Assembly (NCBI GenBank): GCA_948146395.1
Contig: OX411552.1
Coordinates: 6,007,686 to 6,071,685 of the forward strand
Direction of reading: 5' to 3'
DNA from: Fragum whitleyi
Taxonomy: Eukaryota > Mollusca > Bivalvia > Cardiida > Cardiidae
Length of the DNA stretch: 64,000 bases
Shown here piece after piece: positions 1-11,580 of the stretch. Numbering within the stretch: the first letter of the stretch is position 1; the number at the start of each line of letters is the position of its first letter. The notes beneath the pieces were generated by a model. It saw nothing but the letters and a program-made list of their open reading frames with translations, was not told the DNA's origin and did not search any database. Position numbers and translations under genes: made by a program.

Positions 1-650
1 TGTGAAATTTTGGCTGATTTCTCTCCGGTAGTTCCAGATAAGAAGATCTCTACAGAAAAATATTGGACGCACGGACGCACACACTCACGACGTCTGACGT
101 ATATACTCCATTTTACGGAAGGTCCGAACGATGTTCCGAATGTGTTGATATCGGTCTATGGGAAATAATCCAAGCAGCACAGGCTTAAGCAACTAGCACT
201 GTACTGTCTGGTTTCATATTGCTGTAATCAAAAGAAAGATTTACACCTTGTTTAGAAAGAAATGTTTAATGGTGCTTCCTGTTTTATTTCAATCTAAAAT
301 ACAGCCCTGCGTCGAGTAAACCTTATCAGTATTTTGATAAACAACTATTTGGCAAAGCTACGTGCCAAATATTGAAAACTATATACACTTTAAATGCCTT
401 ATGGTTTGGAAAAAAGTTTTGATGATGTTGTTCTTGTTGTTTTTCACCCCCTTACCATAGCAACCATTTCAAATCTGTGAAGTATTTTGAAATGGATGGC
501 CTAAGTATAATTTCTGTAAAGATTGGCTAAAATCTGATGGATATTGTTGAAGTTTTTAAATTGCGGACGGACGGACAGACAGACAGACAGACACACTGAC
601 TGACAGATAGACGGACGGACGGACGCCGGTTGATAACACTAGCTCCCGCG
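1..650. repeat. mollusc-type dispersed repeat ending in GGAC-rich minisatellite
   Basis: No gene is seen here. Positions about 556-633 hold a degenerate (GGAC/AGAC)n tract, followed by an ending that resembles the tails of dispersed repeats common in mollusc genomes (compare 58885-59080 in this window). A shorter 'acggacgcac' run sits near 62-92. The preceding AT-rich sequence is probably the body of the same repeat. The family name is unknown to me; the assignment rests on the tail pattern only. Confidence 0.5.
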
Positions 651-671
651 GCTTAGAAAAGGTTGAAAAGT

Positions 672-677
672 TTTATT
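672..677 (-). other. putative polyadenylation signal AATAAA of GT11 copy A
   Basis: On the minus strand a perfect AATAAA lies about 15 nt downstream of the TGA stop of GT11 copy A. This implies an extremely short 3' UTR if it is used. A chance match in AT-rich DNA is possible. Confidence 0.3.
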
Positions 678-691
678 CCTGATCGGAAAAA

Positions 692-1774
692 TCATAGCCC
701 TATCCAATGACTCGGAAAATAATCTTTTGGATTATGGCCGCGGTCATTGTGGCAGAAATTCTTGTCGTACACGACCCGGCCGGTTTCGTTTAACCACGCC
801 CCAAACCACCCAAACGAACCAACTGTCATAATGTTATGGTTACACTGAGTGAGTAAGAAAAGATCTCTGCCGGTATCATCAAATGGAGAAAAATAGGTAT
901 TGTCTTCCTTTATGTTAGCTTTACACCACTTAATGTCGTCACTCGCTACAACCAGTGAAAACTTCGAGGAGGCCAACAGATTTTTGTAGTTGGATATAGC
1001 ACGGCTAATGTACGAAATATTCGATACACCATACTTTTTCGTCCCGACAATATCGCCTCGGCGGACATGCATACATACCGACCAGCCCCTATAAACCGCC
1101 GTTTTGTTTTCCAAATAATGAATTACGTCCCTTGTAATATTCTTCTTGAATCGAAAGGACGATTTTATCAGTTCTGAATAATTTTGAAAGTAACGAAAAC
1201 TCTGTCTATATCCCGCCAAAGACCAGTTATATTTTGGTTGAATTTGCGATTTTATATTTTTCGTATAAGTACTCCAACCCTGTTCCATAAGTATTCGAGA
1301 ATTTTTGGCTGGAAATCTTCTCTTTGGAACATTTTGTATATCAAATATTCCATCTAAATGCTTAATTTTTGAGGATCGAACTGCGGTATAACACGTGGAC
1401 TCAACCGTCGCTATCAAAGTTGCCAGCTGAAAAAGATTATTCCCGGTTCGTCCTGGATTGCGAATCGTCATTAAGTGGTTCCGCTTGAAATCCGGGGGAC
1501 ACTTTTTTACATGAGGAGCTTCTCTTTTGGTCTTCCCAAAATGTCCAACGGTCCAGTTTGTTAGTGATTCCATTATCTTCGATGATGGTGCTTCTTTCAA
1601 AGTAAAATGTGTTATAAAGGCATTTGTCATGTTCGTAGTTCCTTTAGTTAGATACTTCGGGACAGGGAATGACGTATAAATATTCGAAGCAAGTCGTGTG
1701 TTCATAAGTAACAGTAGAAATATCAACACTCCCGAAGTTAAAAAGTAACGGCGAAATACTTTAGACTGGAACAT
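692..1774 (-). CDS. GT11 alpha-1,2-fucosyltransferase-like protein, copy A
   Basis: Predicted type II Golgi enzyme transferring fucose from GDP-fucose to a terminal galactose (glycosyltransferase family 11, FUT1/FUT2-like). The 360-residue frame has a short basic N-terminus, a hydrophobic anchor at about 11-24, a stem to about 95, GRTGN at 108-112, HVRRGD at 236-241 (the family's nucleotide-sugar motif), SDDIKWC at 278-284, LLTQCNHNI at 308-316 and GSFGWFGAWLN at 319-329. About eight N-glycosylation sequons (for example at 48, 73, 183, 198, 212, 223, 252 and 329) fit a lumenal domain. Length matches the family. The first ATG is only three codons before an in-frame CAG that aligns with the splice acceptors of copies B-D, so the true start may lie in an upstream exon, with coding sequence here beginning at 1765. 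It is the most divergent of the four copies and ends ...HWIGL rather than HWIGM. Acceptor specificity cannot be read from the sequence. Confidence 0.9.
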   Translation of the reverse strand: MFQSKVFRRYFLTSGVLIFLLLLMNTRLASNIYTSFPVPKYLTKGTTNMTNAFITHFTLKEAPSSKIMESLTNWTVGHFGKTKREAPHVKKCPPDFKRNHLMTIRNPGRTGNNLFQLATLIATVESTCYTAVRSSKIKHLDGIFDIQNVPKRRFPAKNSRILMEQGWSTYTKNIKSQIQPKYNWSLAGYRQSFRYFQNYSELIKSSFRFKKNITRDVIHYLENKTAVYRGWSVCMHVRRGDIVGTKKYGVSNISYISRAISNYKNLLASSKFSLVVASDDIKWCKANIKEDNTYFSPFDDTGRDLFLLTQCNHNIMTVGSFGWFGAWLNETGRVVYDKNFCHNDRGHNPKDYFPSHWIGL

Positions 1775-2405
1775 TGAGGTAGGGAATACACTCTAAAAAG
1801 GTATAAAAAAAATTAATGTTTAAATAACACGAACTCGGATGAAAAAGATCTTTTTGAATTAAAAGACACATATGTATCGCCGACAATTCAACTCGTTTTT
1901 ACTATATTCAATTTGCATACTGGCAGAAGGCATTTTGCTATAGCCATTTTGTTTGTCGGCTTTTGACCATTGAGATAGCCTGTCAGTAAACTGAGTTGAA
2001 ACATGCTATCTAATTGGTCGAAGGCTGATAAACAAAATTGCAAAAATGTTTTCTACGAGGTTGCAGATTAAAAAATAAATAAGTATTGAATTGTTGGCAT
2101 TCTGAAAGGAAATAGGTCGTGAATGACAGGAAAAAACATTTTCTAGAAAACGCAATCAGTGATTTAAGTAGAGTATCGCAATTTATGTGGATTTATAGGT
2201 GTAAAGTGGATTTGTGCGATCTCGACCGATTAGATTCTGCATAAAAGAGGGTTGTTCGGGACCTTGTCTATATAATACATTGTGAAATAAAAAAAATGTG
2301 TAATATTTTTTAAGTTGATTATTGGTAATATTACACTATCCAAACCCATGTTGGCTACCTGATTGTCGGTCAGTCCGCAAAACTTAACAAAATATCTTAA
2401 GATTA
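1775..2405. other. no recognisable feature upstream of GT11 copy A
   Basis: AT-rich DNA with no long frame. A first exon or promoter of copy A is expected somewhere upstream, but I could not identify either. Confidence 0.4.
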
Positions 2406-2575
2406 ATACAATTAGCAACGTCGTGAAATTAACATTCATCTCAATCAAAACCATTCTAAATCGCTCACTCAGACAGTGATTGAATCATTCATACAATTAC
2501 TCAAAGCATTCAAAAACGCTCCAAAATCACTTCAAAAGATAAGATCAACAACTAAATTCAAAATAAAATATACAT
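2406..2575 (+). mobile_element. family H element, 5' half
   Basis: Begins near 'caacgtcgtgaaatt' and continues with the family's spaced CATTC/CACTC motifs and 'gataagatcaacaactaaat'. It matches the first ~170 bp of the complete copy at 57676-58115. The hairpin and right end are absent. Confidence 0.7.
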
Positions 2576-3063
2576 GTACGAAGAAAAAAAAAACATCTTT
2601 TTAATTTCTCCAATCTAATTCAAGATTCAATATGTTTTGCATGATGATAGATCTTAAATTTCATCAGCAGATACCAAGTTCAAGGTCACCTGATCAGGTT
2701 AAGGTCATCTTTCAAAGTCGGAATTAGCAAAACTAATAACCTAACGTTTTTTAATTAATTACTTATATATAAAATTATCATTTTTGCATGGTTTTTAGAC
2801 ATTGATCCACCTTTGATTTCATATGAAACAAAAGTCTCGCCAAGCCTCGTTTTCATTTGATTATAGATAATTCGTTGAATTAAATTAGTATTTCTTGACC
2901 ACTCATTCAATTTTATCTATATATTTCTTGTTTTTCCTACCTTTCGTTTTTGATGTAGAGGCATTTTTGTTATATTCTAGAGTTGTTCTGAAATTATAGA
3001 ATAATCAAAATATTCTTAAATCTGAATGCTCTTGTAGATGCCGGCCCTCTTAGTTACCAAAAA
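2576..3063. other. no recognisable feature
   Basis: AT-rich sequence without a convincing frame or repeat boundary. Confidence 0.4.
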
Positions 3064-3225
3064 TTAATCATTTTTGCGTTGATTTGTCCATGAATAAAGT
3101 CCGATAGAGGAGGAGTTATATGCAAAAGGTAAATTCCGAGGGCGGAGCCCGAGGAATTTGCTTTGGATATAACTCCTCCCCCTTCAGACTTTACTCATGG
3201 ACACATCAACGCGAATAATGAAATT
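3064..3225. repeat. imperfect palindrome (foldback)
   Basis: The left arm (about 3064-3135) and right arm (about 3155-3225) are complementary over most of their length, including 'gaggagttatat' against 'atataactcctc' and 'tgtccatgaataaagt' against 'actttactcatggaca'. The G/C-rich loop lies around 3140-3153. It is probably a non-autonomous foldback element. Confidence 0.65.
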
Positions 3226-3310
3226 ATATTCTTTATAAAAGCATTACAATTCTTCTGAAATTAGTTTTATTTCCTTTTTCTGGATGTAAAATTAATTAAA
3301 AGTAATCACA

Positions 3311-4314
3311 TTAAAGCTGCTCTTTCACAGATTGAGAAAATATGACTTTTGAAAATGTTCGTAAAATCAATCGGAAATAACGACCTCATCATATTGAAGC
3401 CTTTAAATTTATAAGATTCAATCTGGTAATGCATGGAAAGAAAGACCAATACTCCTGCATTTAGCAAAATTCTTTCTCAAAAATAAAGTTACTACTAACG
3501 CCTGAAAAATTTCGAACCAACTATTTATGCATGTGTATTCCGCATGTTTGACTTATTCAATCAAAGATTAAGGTAAACGCATTTAACAGCTGGACACTTC
3601 ATATCAATTCAAGCAAAAATGAAAGATTATTCAGGTTACAGGGAGCCATTACAATCTCCCTCAGGCTGTCACATTTTGTTCAGGGAATTAACGGTGAAGT
3701 AAACAAAGATACGGGCGGCCTCTGATTGGTCAATAATAGATAAAGATCATATCTAATTATTTATTTTCGGAAATTTATATTGTTTCTACAAGTTTGATAC
3801 AAAATGGGGTGAGAGTCTATTTCGGATCTTGAGAGGCATTTTCTTAACATCGGGGAATTTTCCGGATCTGACTGCGAAGTTCGGTGGGTGGGAGGGTTAT
3901 CTTAAAAACGACGTCATTACTCATGGAAAAATTGGATCATGCTATATTCAAAATGGTGTTTTTGGATGCGCGACAGATTTTTCTTTAATTTGATATAAGG
4001 CTTGACTTCCCGTCAATTTTTAGGGATGAGCTATATAGGCTTTTGTTATAATGGTCGACAACGGGAAATGTAATAGTTCCCTGTAACCTTCACGGAAAGT
4101 AATGATTTTGTAATTTATAGTCTTGAAATAAATAGACTGGATCCCCTACTTATCTATCCGTTCGAAAAAATAAATTACAAAATTATTAAAATATATTGTT
4201 TTTAGTGCCAATGCCCATAGGACATTCTAATTTGACTAAAAATACACACATTTCCAAATCTAAGAACAAGTTTTGTATTTTTTTCTATGAAAAACTGTGA
4301 AAGAGCAGCTTTAA
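3311..4314. mobile_element. TTAA-flanked TIR element, non-autonomous
   Basis: Starts TTAA+AGCTGCTCTTTCACAG at 3311 and ends with the exact inverse (CTGTGAAAGAGCAGCT+TTAA) at 4314, giving a 16-bp perfect TIR bounded by TTAA. A second internal inverted pair ('ggttacaggga' near 3635 and 'tccctgtaacc' near 4078) nests inside. No coding frame is present. TTAA flanks are the target duplication of piggyBac-like elements, so a piggyBac-mobilised MITE is plausible. However, the TIR lacks the usual CCC/CCY start. Confidence 0.7.
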
Positions 4315-4694
4315 CGTTGGCAGAATTTCTCAGAAAGCGAAGCGCGTTAGTTGACACGTGGGTTATATGACGTCAAGAGCACCAACGTTCCTGCTAAAAA
4401 TGAAGTTCAGTAAAATGAATGGGTGGAGCTATCTGCGTACACAGTAAAACAAATAACATATGGATTTCATTGCGAATAAGTTCTATGCAATTACTTCTTA
4501 TTTCATATATGCGTTTTACGCCATCGTGTTATAATTCAAAATAGGTAAAATTTTGGAATGATTTCGGAATGGAATTAAATAAGTGGGATAAACGAGGTTT
4601 GAATGAAGTTAAAGGGACGTTATATAAAAATTACTAGTTACATCCAAATTTTACGAGTCTTACGACGCTTTTTTACCTACCTTTAACTTTAACC

Positions 4695-4795
4695 TAATGC
4701 GGACGCCGACACCGACGCTGACGCCGACGCCGACGCCGACATCCGAGGGTATGACAATAGCTCTTCCGAGACTTTCGTCCCGGGCGAGCTAAAAA
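4695..4795. repeat. GACGCC-rich minisatellite tail of a dispersed repeat
   Basis: Degenerate (GACGCC)n around 4702-4741 is followed by 'gggcgagctaaaaa', the 3' ending seen on other repeats here (36720-36763, 45880-45930). Confidence 0.6.
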
Positions 4796-5093
4796 GGAGA
4801 TCTAGTACTATAAAAGGTTGAAAAAGGGTATCAGCTAATTTCTGTGAGTACTTGGGTATTAACGAATAAGATTTTTATATATATATTGCACAATTCAGGC
4901 CACCGAAACAATACTACAAAAAGTGTTTACAAAAACATATAAGAGAATAGCAATCAAACTTAGTTAAATTATTGCACTGAAATGTTCAAAATCATGGTTT
5001 AAATTCTTGTAACAATAAATTTTGGTATATCGTCGGCTAGAGACTTAAACCTCGGCTTGAATACACTGGGGCTATATGAGATTTTGGTCGCTC

Positions 5094-5676
5094 AAGCCTC
5101 GTTTACATTTGGCCTACGGAGCGCGTACGGCGCCCGTATCTCGCCGTAAGCATAAAATCGTGCGGCGCCCGTGCGGTGACATACGGTGCCCGTGCGATCA
5201 TCGCACGATCTTACGGGCACCGCAGACACCTGCGATCACGTTTAAAAAAATGTTATACACATCTTTTAAAATCGCAAGCCCGTAGCCTTGTGCGGACACC
5301 GCACGGTCGCCGTACGGACATCGCATGGAAGCCTTGCGATGATCGCGCGGAAATCGTACGATATCTTAACTATCAAGCATCCAAAATAAAACCCGTAGAA
5401 TCGTGCGATGACCGCACGGCATCCTCTCGATATCCGTTCGGAACCCGTACGATCTCCGCACGGGAATCTCATGATTACCTTGCGATGTCGCACGGGACCC
5501 GTACGGTCTGATTAAGGTATGTTTCCCCTCAAATATTTTCGAAATCGCACGGTGACCGTGCGGCATTGTGAACACATACGCCGCAGACCGTAGCTGTCTG
5601 CGATGTCCAAAAAATCGTAAGAAAAATCGCAGGCTGCGATATCGTACGGCGACCGTGGCAAATGTAAACTAGGCTT
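5094..5676. mobile_element. family C11 element, copy 1
   Basis: Bounded by inverted ends AAGCCTCGTTTACATTTGG (left) and, reverse-complemented, AAGCCTAGTTTACATTTGCC (right). The interior is a CpG-dense array of degenerate units of consensus CGYRCGRNNNC. Unit starts fall exactly 11 bp apart at 5300, 5311, 5322, 5333, 5344 and 5355, and again at 5402, 5413, 5424, 5435, 5446 and 5457. Short frames across it are by-products of the repeat. No transposase is present. The family is not one I can name. Confidence 0.8.
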
Positions 5677-5956
5677 CACAGACGATATGATTTTAGAGTC
5701 CCGGTAATAACCGATTGAGTATCATGCTAAGGTTTTCATATGGTATTTAAAATAACATAACCAAAATAGACTGCATTTGCAATAGTTGGGCGATCCGTTA
5801 ATTATGTTATGCAGGTCAGCAAGAACATGGATGTCGAATAAGGTGACATTAAACCATTACCTGGTATCCCCATTTTTTCGAGTTTGCGGAATTTGCAAAT
5901 ACATATTCTACATTTAATAACTGAGTAAAGCTAAAGCATTTCTTCTTCTCTGCTTT

Positions 5957-6488
5957 AAGCCTAGTTTACATTTGCCACGATCGCCTTACGATATTGCCAC
6001 GATTCACAAATCGCGCGGTGTCCGCACGGGTTTCATAAAGCTGTCACAAGAATCATTGAGGTACCCTTGCGGCCATCGCAAGGTAAATGTGCGACCCCCG
6101 CTTCGAGAATTGTGCGATTTGACAACTTTATACACTGTAGACAGTGCAGCCGCCGTACAACCATCGTGCGGAACCCGCGCGGGGACCCTAGGATGATCCG
6201 TTCTATACTTTTAGGCAAAACATCATACGGTAGCCTTTCGATGTCCGTGCGGCGATCGTGCGATGCCTAGACGACTAGTCTACGGACTACGCTCTCCGTA
6301 CGGTCTTGCAATTTTAAAAATTTGTATTCCTATTTCTTATAAAAAATCGCAAGGTTCTGCGACACCCGTAAAACCATGCGATGATCGCATGGACACCGTA
6401 TGTCGCTGCACGGGCGTCGCACGATTTTTGAATTGTGGCGAGTTACGGGCGCCGTACGGGCTCCTTAATCCAAATGTAAACTAGGCTT
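5957..6488. mobile_element. family C11 element, copy 2
   Basis: Same inverted ends as copy 1 (AAGCCTAGTTTACATTTGCC at 5957; its inverse ends at 6488) and the same kind of CGYRCGR-type interior, more decayed. It lies 280 bp from copy 1. Internal sequences differ, so this is not a simple recent tandem duplication. Confidence 0.8.
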
Positions 6489-8342
6489 TACTGACACATA
6501 CCGGTATAAGAATTTGTCAAAATAGAAATATGTCTTAAATATGACAATGGTTTTAAGATGAGCAGTTTTTTCGAGTCCGAGACTCCCATATGGTAATTAG
6601 GACTCGCAAAACTATCCGATAAAGTGCCAGGAACCCTCTTTTTATGACTCTTGTCTGCTTTGTACTAGTCGACTTACAAAATTCTGTTCTGCTCTGTTGG
6701 TTAAAAAAGATACGCAATTCTAAGCACAATGTATTGGTTAAATAACGAATCTATGGAAATATTAGGAAAAAGAAAGGAAAGCAAGAAAAATATATGATCA
6801 GTAAATTTTTCTCGCAAGTCAACATGTCTGAAAAATGCATAATCCTTCCTGATGTTTTTTTTATTTCTATATGTGCGCAACACCCAGACTCAGATCTGTC
6901 TCTGCATCCGCACATTCTGATCAAAGTCTTCAAATATCAATCGCTCAATTTCTCGCCAATACGCAAAAATAAAACGTTTTGAAATTAAGATTATTACTAA
7001 AGGTTACATCACATACGATTGTTTCATAATAGTTCTTTTATAAAAAAGTCTTTTGGTAGTACATTTAGCAACATACACTTTAAAATCGGATTTTAAAACA
7101 AAATGCATGTGAGGTGTATCATTTTGATTACTCGATTGGTATATCAGATTCTTGATTTTGTCAGACATACAAAAAAGTTTCGGAAAGTTAAAGATGTTTG
7201 GCAAAACTGAAAACAACCTCCAGTATGAATTGTAGCCATGGCAACGGAGGTATTTTGACATATCTCACTAAATTTGTGAACTATTAATTACATGTAATGG
7301 TCATTGATAAGGGCAGCTGGTATTGAATCCATATACATGTAGCTTTAGAATCTTGGATTACATGGATAACATGTATTCGAGGAAAATGGTTCGTTTTCAC
7401 ACCAAAAATAGAAAATACATAATTCTAAATGATCTTGTAAAAAGAGAAGTGAGTTGCAAATATGACCCGTCAGGCGAAAAGGAATCTTCTTGGTATTGCG
7501 TGACGAGTAGATCATAGCCAGACAGTGCGGACTGTTCACAGGCATAACATTTTGCCTTTGGCTTTTTTTTCTGAATCTGTGATGATCTTTCTTCTTTCCG
7601 GTAAGAAAAACTTTGAAATGCGAACACCGGCTGACCCTCTACTGGAACCAATATCTCTCTAAGATATTTATTTTACGAAGTTCCCGGGAGGTCATTTTTG
7701 CATTACTTATCACATAAATTGCAAGTATTGTTTATTCCATCTCGCTTTCTTTCATAAACTAGTTCCTTAATTTCGATAAAATATTTTCAATTCAAATAGA
7801 AAATAGAAATTTCAATAGCTTCAAAAATCAAACAGGGAATAGTTATGGTTTCTGTGCATTGTAATATCATTTTAAAGGATCTTTTCACCACTGAAGCTTG
7901 AAGTTGATAGCAAATGAACATACAGAGATGCCCCGGAAATAAAAAATCTGAGTCATTATAATAACACAAAGCAATGAAAGGACAATAATCCCAAAATTAT
8001 GCATAAAAATGTTGTGGTTCTTATGCACCACTTTTCTCCTTCAAAGGTCTAAGGCCCGGTGCCACTGCACTAACGGATGAATTGAGAATGCAAAGCGTAT
8101 GAAAATCTTACAATGCATCGAGAAGATGATTTGTAAGCGTACATGTGTATGTATTTATCGTTTAAAATTTATTGATCAGCGTTGTCTTTTGTCTTTCAGC
8201 GTACGAGGAACATACGACATATGCATCCGCTCTTTCATCTTGTCGTACCAAAAAATGGGCTATATTAGAAAAAGTAGACAACAAACATTTTTGCTCTCCT
8301 TTACCACCAGTTTGCCCTTTTTTCTTTGTTCAAAACTTTATA
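6489..8342. other. no recognisable feature
   Basis: AT-rich DNA. The short frames (60-119 codons) show no family signature. I see no repeat boundary. Confidence 0.4.
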
Positions 8343-8626
8343 GCTGCCGTCATAGCGCAGTTGGTAGCGCGACGGACGATTATTCTAGGGGTCCCGGGTT
8401 CGATCCCCGACGGCGGCACTCATTCTTTCCGACAATTTGTCTCTTACTAATGGGTTGATAATCGTAGACCTATGTGAGATAGTAGCTGGAGGCTAGGAAA
8501 GGATGTAATGGTTGTACTGGTGAGAGAAATAACAGGAATCCATTGTTAGGTGCTCCTGCCGCCGCGATATAGCTGAAATAATGTTGAAAGCGGCGTTAAA
8601 CTCCATTCAATCAATCAATCAATCAA
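8343..8626 (+). mobile_element. tRNA-derived SINE, full length
   Basis: Pol III-type head: an A box-like stretch (TAGCGCAGTTGGTAGCGCG) and B box (GGTTCGATCCC) in a degenerate tRNA fold, then a conserved ~150-bp middle, then 'gccgcgatatagctgaa' and an AATC tail. Near-matching flanks 'caaaactttat' and 'caaagctttat' look like target duplications. The 3' module resembles domains described for mollusc SINEs. It is not a functional tRNA. Confidence 0.85.
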
Positions 8627-8885
8627 AGCTTTATTGTGTCGAAAGTCAATATACAATCTCTATCAATATTTACTCGTTTGTCTTGGAAAGAAAGCGAATG
8701 AAAATATGTCCTTATGTTAACGGGAAAGAAGAAAAAAATATATGAATCTTTTAACTCCGTATAAAATTAAAATATGGAGGCTTGATTCTGATGTTTATTT
8801 TTCCCTTTTTTCTGCAATCCAAATTACAGAGCGCTAGCGAGGACTCCAATCTTGCTACGAGAATACCCATGGTTATCTGCTTCTA

Positions 8886-9035
8886 CAGTTAACAACATCG
8901 TGAAATTTACAAGGTGAAAATTTTTCGAATGATTTAGGAATGAAATTGAATGAGTGTGTGGATCGAGTTTTGAGTGAATTTAATGGGAGGTATTCCTATA
9001 TCGCAAATTTTTTTCAGGATGAACTCAATTAGCGA
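8886..9035 (-). mobile_element. family H element, partial
   Basis: Starts with CAGTTAACAACATCGTGAAA and runs to the central hairpin ('gatgaactcaattagcgat'). It corresponds to the right third of a family H element in reverse orientation. Truncated after the hairpin. Confidence 0.7.
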
Positions 9036-9735
9036 TGTTGATGTATGTTTTCCAAAATTGAAGACATTGCCTACTTGGGGTACCTACGATGATCGGCGGG
9101 CTTCCTTACTAGCATAACAATATCGACGATGGATTCTTTAACTCTCAACGATTTTTAACCTACAACTTTATAACGTTAAACCTTTTTTTGTATTCAAATT
9201 ATGGGTAGCCCAACAGCCTGTCATTTTTGAAAGCGAACTCAGTATGTCCGAAATTGAACGATCACTAGCCTGGATTCTGCTCGCGGTGAGTGCATTTAAC
9301 ATCCTGTACATGAAGCTGGCTTTTTACATGAATTGTGACCTGTCTGGCAATAAGGGGTTATCTTGGAAGTGCGAAAAGTAACGATCCAAGTCAGGCTTTA
9401 CCAGCTGTACGGACTAACTATTTTAACTCAGACCGAATGGAACTTCCTTCGATGGTTTCATGATGCTTCGAATCAAAAGGTAAACAGGGTGTGCAATAAT
9501 AACTTAACTTACAATTGTTTTTGTTTTTTTTATTGAAATTATGCTTTACATCGCCTTGTAACAATTTTCCAGTCATATCTCGGAAGCTGGGGCTACTGAC
9601 CATGAGTTCCTGGTATTCCTCTTACCAAATTACCGATATATGCTTTCCGAATCTCCAGCCACTCATTCCACATAGATTTACGATTTTAAACCCGCTGATG
9701 TAATACATATATCGGAAGCTATGGGATATAAGAAA
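9036..9735. other. no recognisable feature
   Basis: No supported gene. Sequence similar to the 'cagtcatatctcggaag' type around 9570-9720 may be old repeat, but I could not assign it. Confidence 0.3.
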
Positions 9736-9741
9736 TATGAT

Positions 9742-9780
9742 CCTCACCCCACCCCACCCCACCCCACCCACCCCATCCCT
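9742..9780. repeat. (CACCC)n microsatellite
   Basis: About seven CACCC-like pentamers in a row. A simple tandem repeat. Confidence 0.9.
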
Positions 9781-10704
9781 TCCATGATTTCGAGCCTGGT
9801 GCGCTCCGACGGTGGCTCTACTTAAGTAAGCGACATTTTATTACATGTCCTTCATTATCACGTCGGTTTATTTAACGACAAAAATCTAAACTTTGATATT
9901 TTGGGGGAATCTCGATTTGTCAGTTTTCCTTAGTGTATGACTAAGTTTCGTTTTAAAATAAACTTATACTTTGTATTCACTAGCTCAATGTTGTTCAATG
10001 CTAGTGATTTAAAAAGTGATGACCTTTGTACTTGATACATATAGAGAAAGCCAATCACATTACACGAAAATTTGCTATCCTTTAAATATCAAAATCCAGT
10101 TTTGTCACTAGTATGATTATAGAGGTTTCTTTCAGTCAAAACACGGATTTCAAATTTCAATTCAAATGTTGTTGTTTGAAATAGATGTGAAGTTAATGTT
10201 TTTGTTGTCAAAAAATATTTTTGAAACATGAGAAATTTCTTAACTAAAGTGTTCGTGTAATGTGTCTATGTCTTTGAAATGTGTGTGCTCATTACAACCT
10301 CCTATGCTTGATGGTGATCACCATGGCAACTAACCCAAGAATGCCAGTTTCGTAATATTTAAACATAAATAATTGCTTTAGGTGTCAGTAAAATAATCAC
10401 CTGTTTCTTGTCTATGCATGTATGGTAGAAAATTTGCCGGTACATATAGAATGGAAGCACTCTACCTGAAGGGTTTTTTTTTCAAACTATGAAAGTTGAT
10501 AATTATAATTTGTTGAATACTATTTCTCTTTAAACAAAAAAAATTTCGACTTAAAGACACACATGCATAATTTTTAAATAAAAGAAATCACAGGCTGTAA
10601 TTATAACCCTAAACAGCTCTTTAGTTGTCACAGAGTTCTAGAAAACAATACCCTGTCAATACTTTTACAGGTAATGTCTCCGGTAAATATATATGCAACT
10701 TCGT
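9781..10704. other. no recognisable feature
   Basis: AT-rich, with no frame over 60 codons and no clear repeat termini. Confidence 0.4.
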
Positions 10705-10770
10705 TAGGATTCGAACCAGGGACCTCTTTGTCCAAAAGCGAGAGCTATACCGCGTTGCTATAAAAAGCTA
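10705..10770 (-). repeat. tRNA-like relic (minus strand)
   Basis: On the minus strand a B box-like GGTTCGAATCC is preceded by a plausible anticodon arm and an A box-like 'gcggtatagctctcgc'. It is too degenerate for a gene and is probably the head of an old tRNA-derived SINE of a different type from the others here. Confidence 0.45.
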
Positions 10771-11419
10771 GCTTGTACGACAAGGCAGAACAAAACCCCT
10801 TACACATAAACCGGCTACCGTATATAGTAAAAACAAAAGCAATCATAACATCATAACTACAGTGCAAACTTTAGTTACAAGGCAGACGAAATTTTTAAAA
10901 GGTTTTTGTTAAGAAAAAAATACGTAATTAACTTCAAAATTCAAGTTTGAGTTATACTATACAACGTTGCCAATTGCAAATTATCAATTAAATAAATCAT
11001 TCTAATCTTCTTCAAAATGTAAGCGGTCTGGATGTGTTGTAAGTTCATGTTTAACAGAGTTTCTTAAAGGAACAAAACATATTAAAATTCCAAAATAAGA
11101 TCGTGAGACAAACTAGACACTAACACGAGTTATTCCTGGATATTGATGTGCAGTGGATATAACAGGACATTAAGAATCAGCCCCGACCCCTAGCTGACTA
11201 AAGAAAACAAACCCCGGGAGTAATGGCTATTAACGGATAACAAGTCAGATTTATGGCATTAGTCCCAGTGCTCATTTCACCTATCTACGGTCTCCGGTGC
11301 ATTTCTTAAAAGGGAGCAATATTCTTCGCATGTAAAAAAAAAATCTTCGAATTTTTCTATTTGCTTGCCTTTGCCGACCTATCTGACGCTTTAAAGTACA
11401 CGTCATATTCAACCGATTT

Positions 11420-11580
11420 TAATGAAGAGCGTTTCGAACGATTTCGACGCGGTTTTGTACCATTCGGGGATGTATTTGAGTGATTTGAATGCATTGCATT
11501 TAGCGCTGAGCGATCTTTTTGTTGTTGTTGTTGTCATTTGATCGGAGTGGATGTTAATTTCACGATGCTACTGACTGTAT
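11420..11580 (-). mobile_element. family H remnant, highly degenerate
   Basis: Contains the order of family motifs ('gagtgatttgaatg', 'gcgctgagcgat', 'gttaatttcacgatg', ending 'actgactgta'). A short (TTG)n run interrupts it near 11520. Confidence 0.5.

Noticed and set aside
5076..6484. Several 60-111-codon frames on both strands
   Set aside because: Produced by the 11-bp CpG-rich units of the family C11 elements, which suppress stop codons; the frames shift between copies.
8343..8416. tRNA gene
   Set aside because: It has A and B boxes but is followed by SINE middle and tail; the fold is imperfect and the same head occurs at five or more loci with the SINE body.
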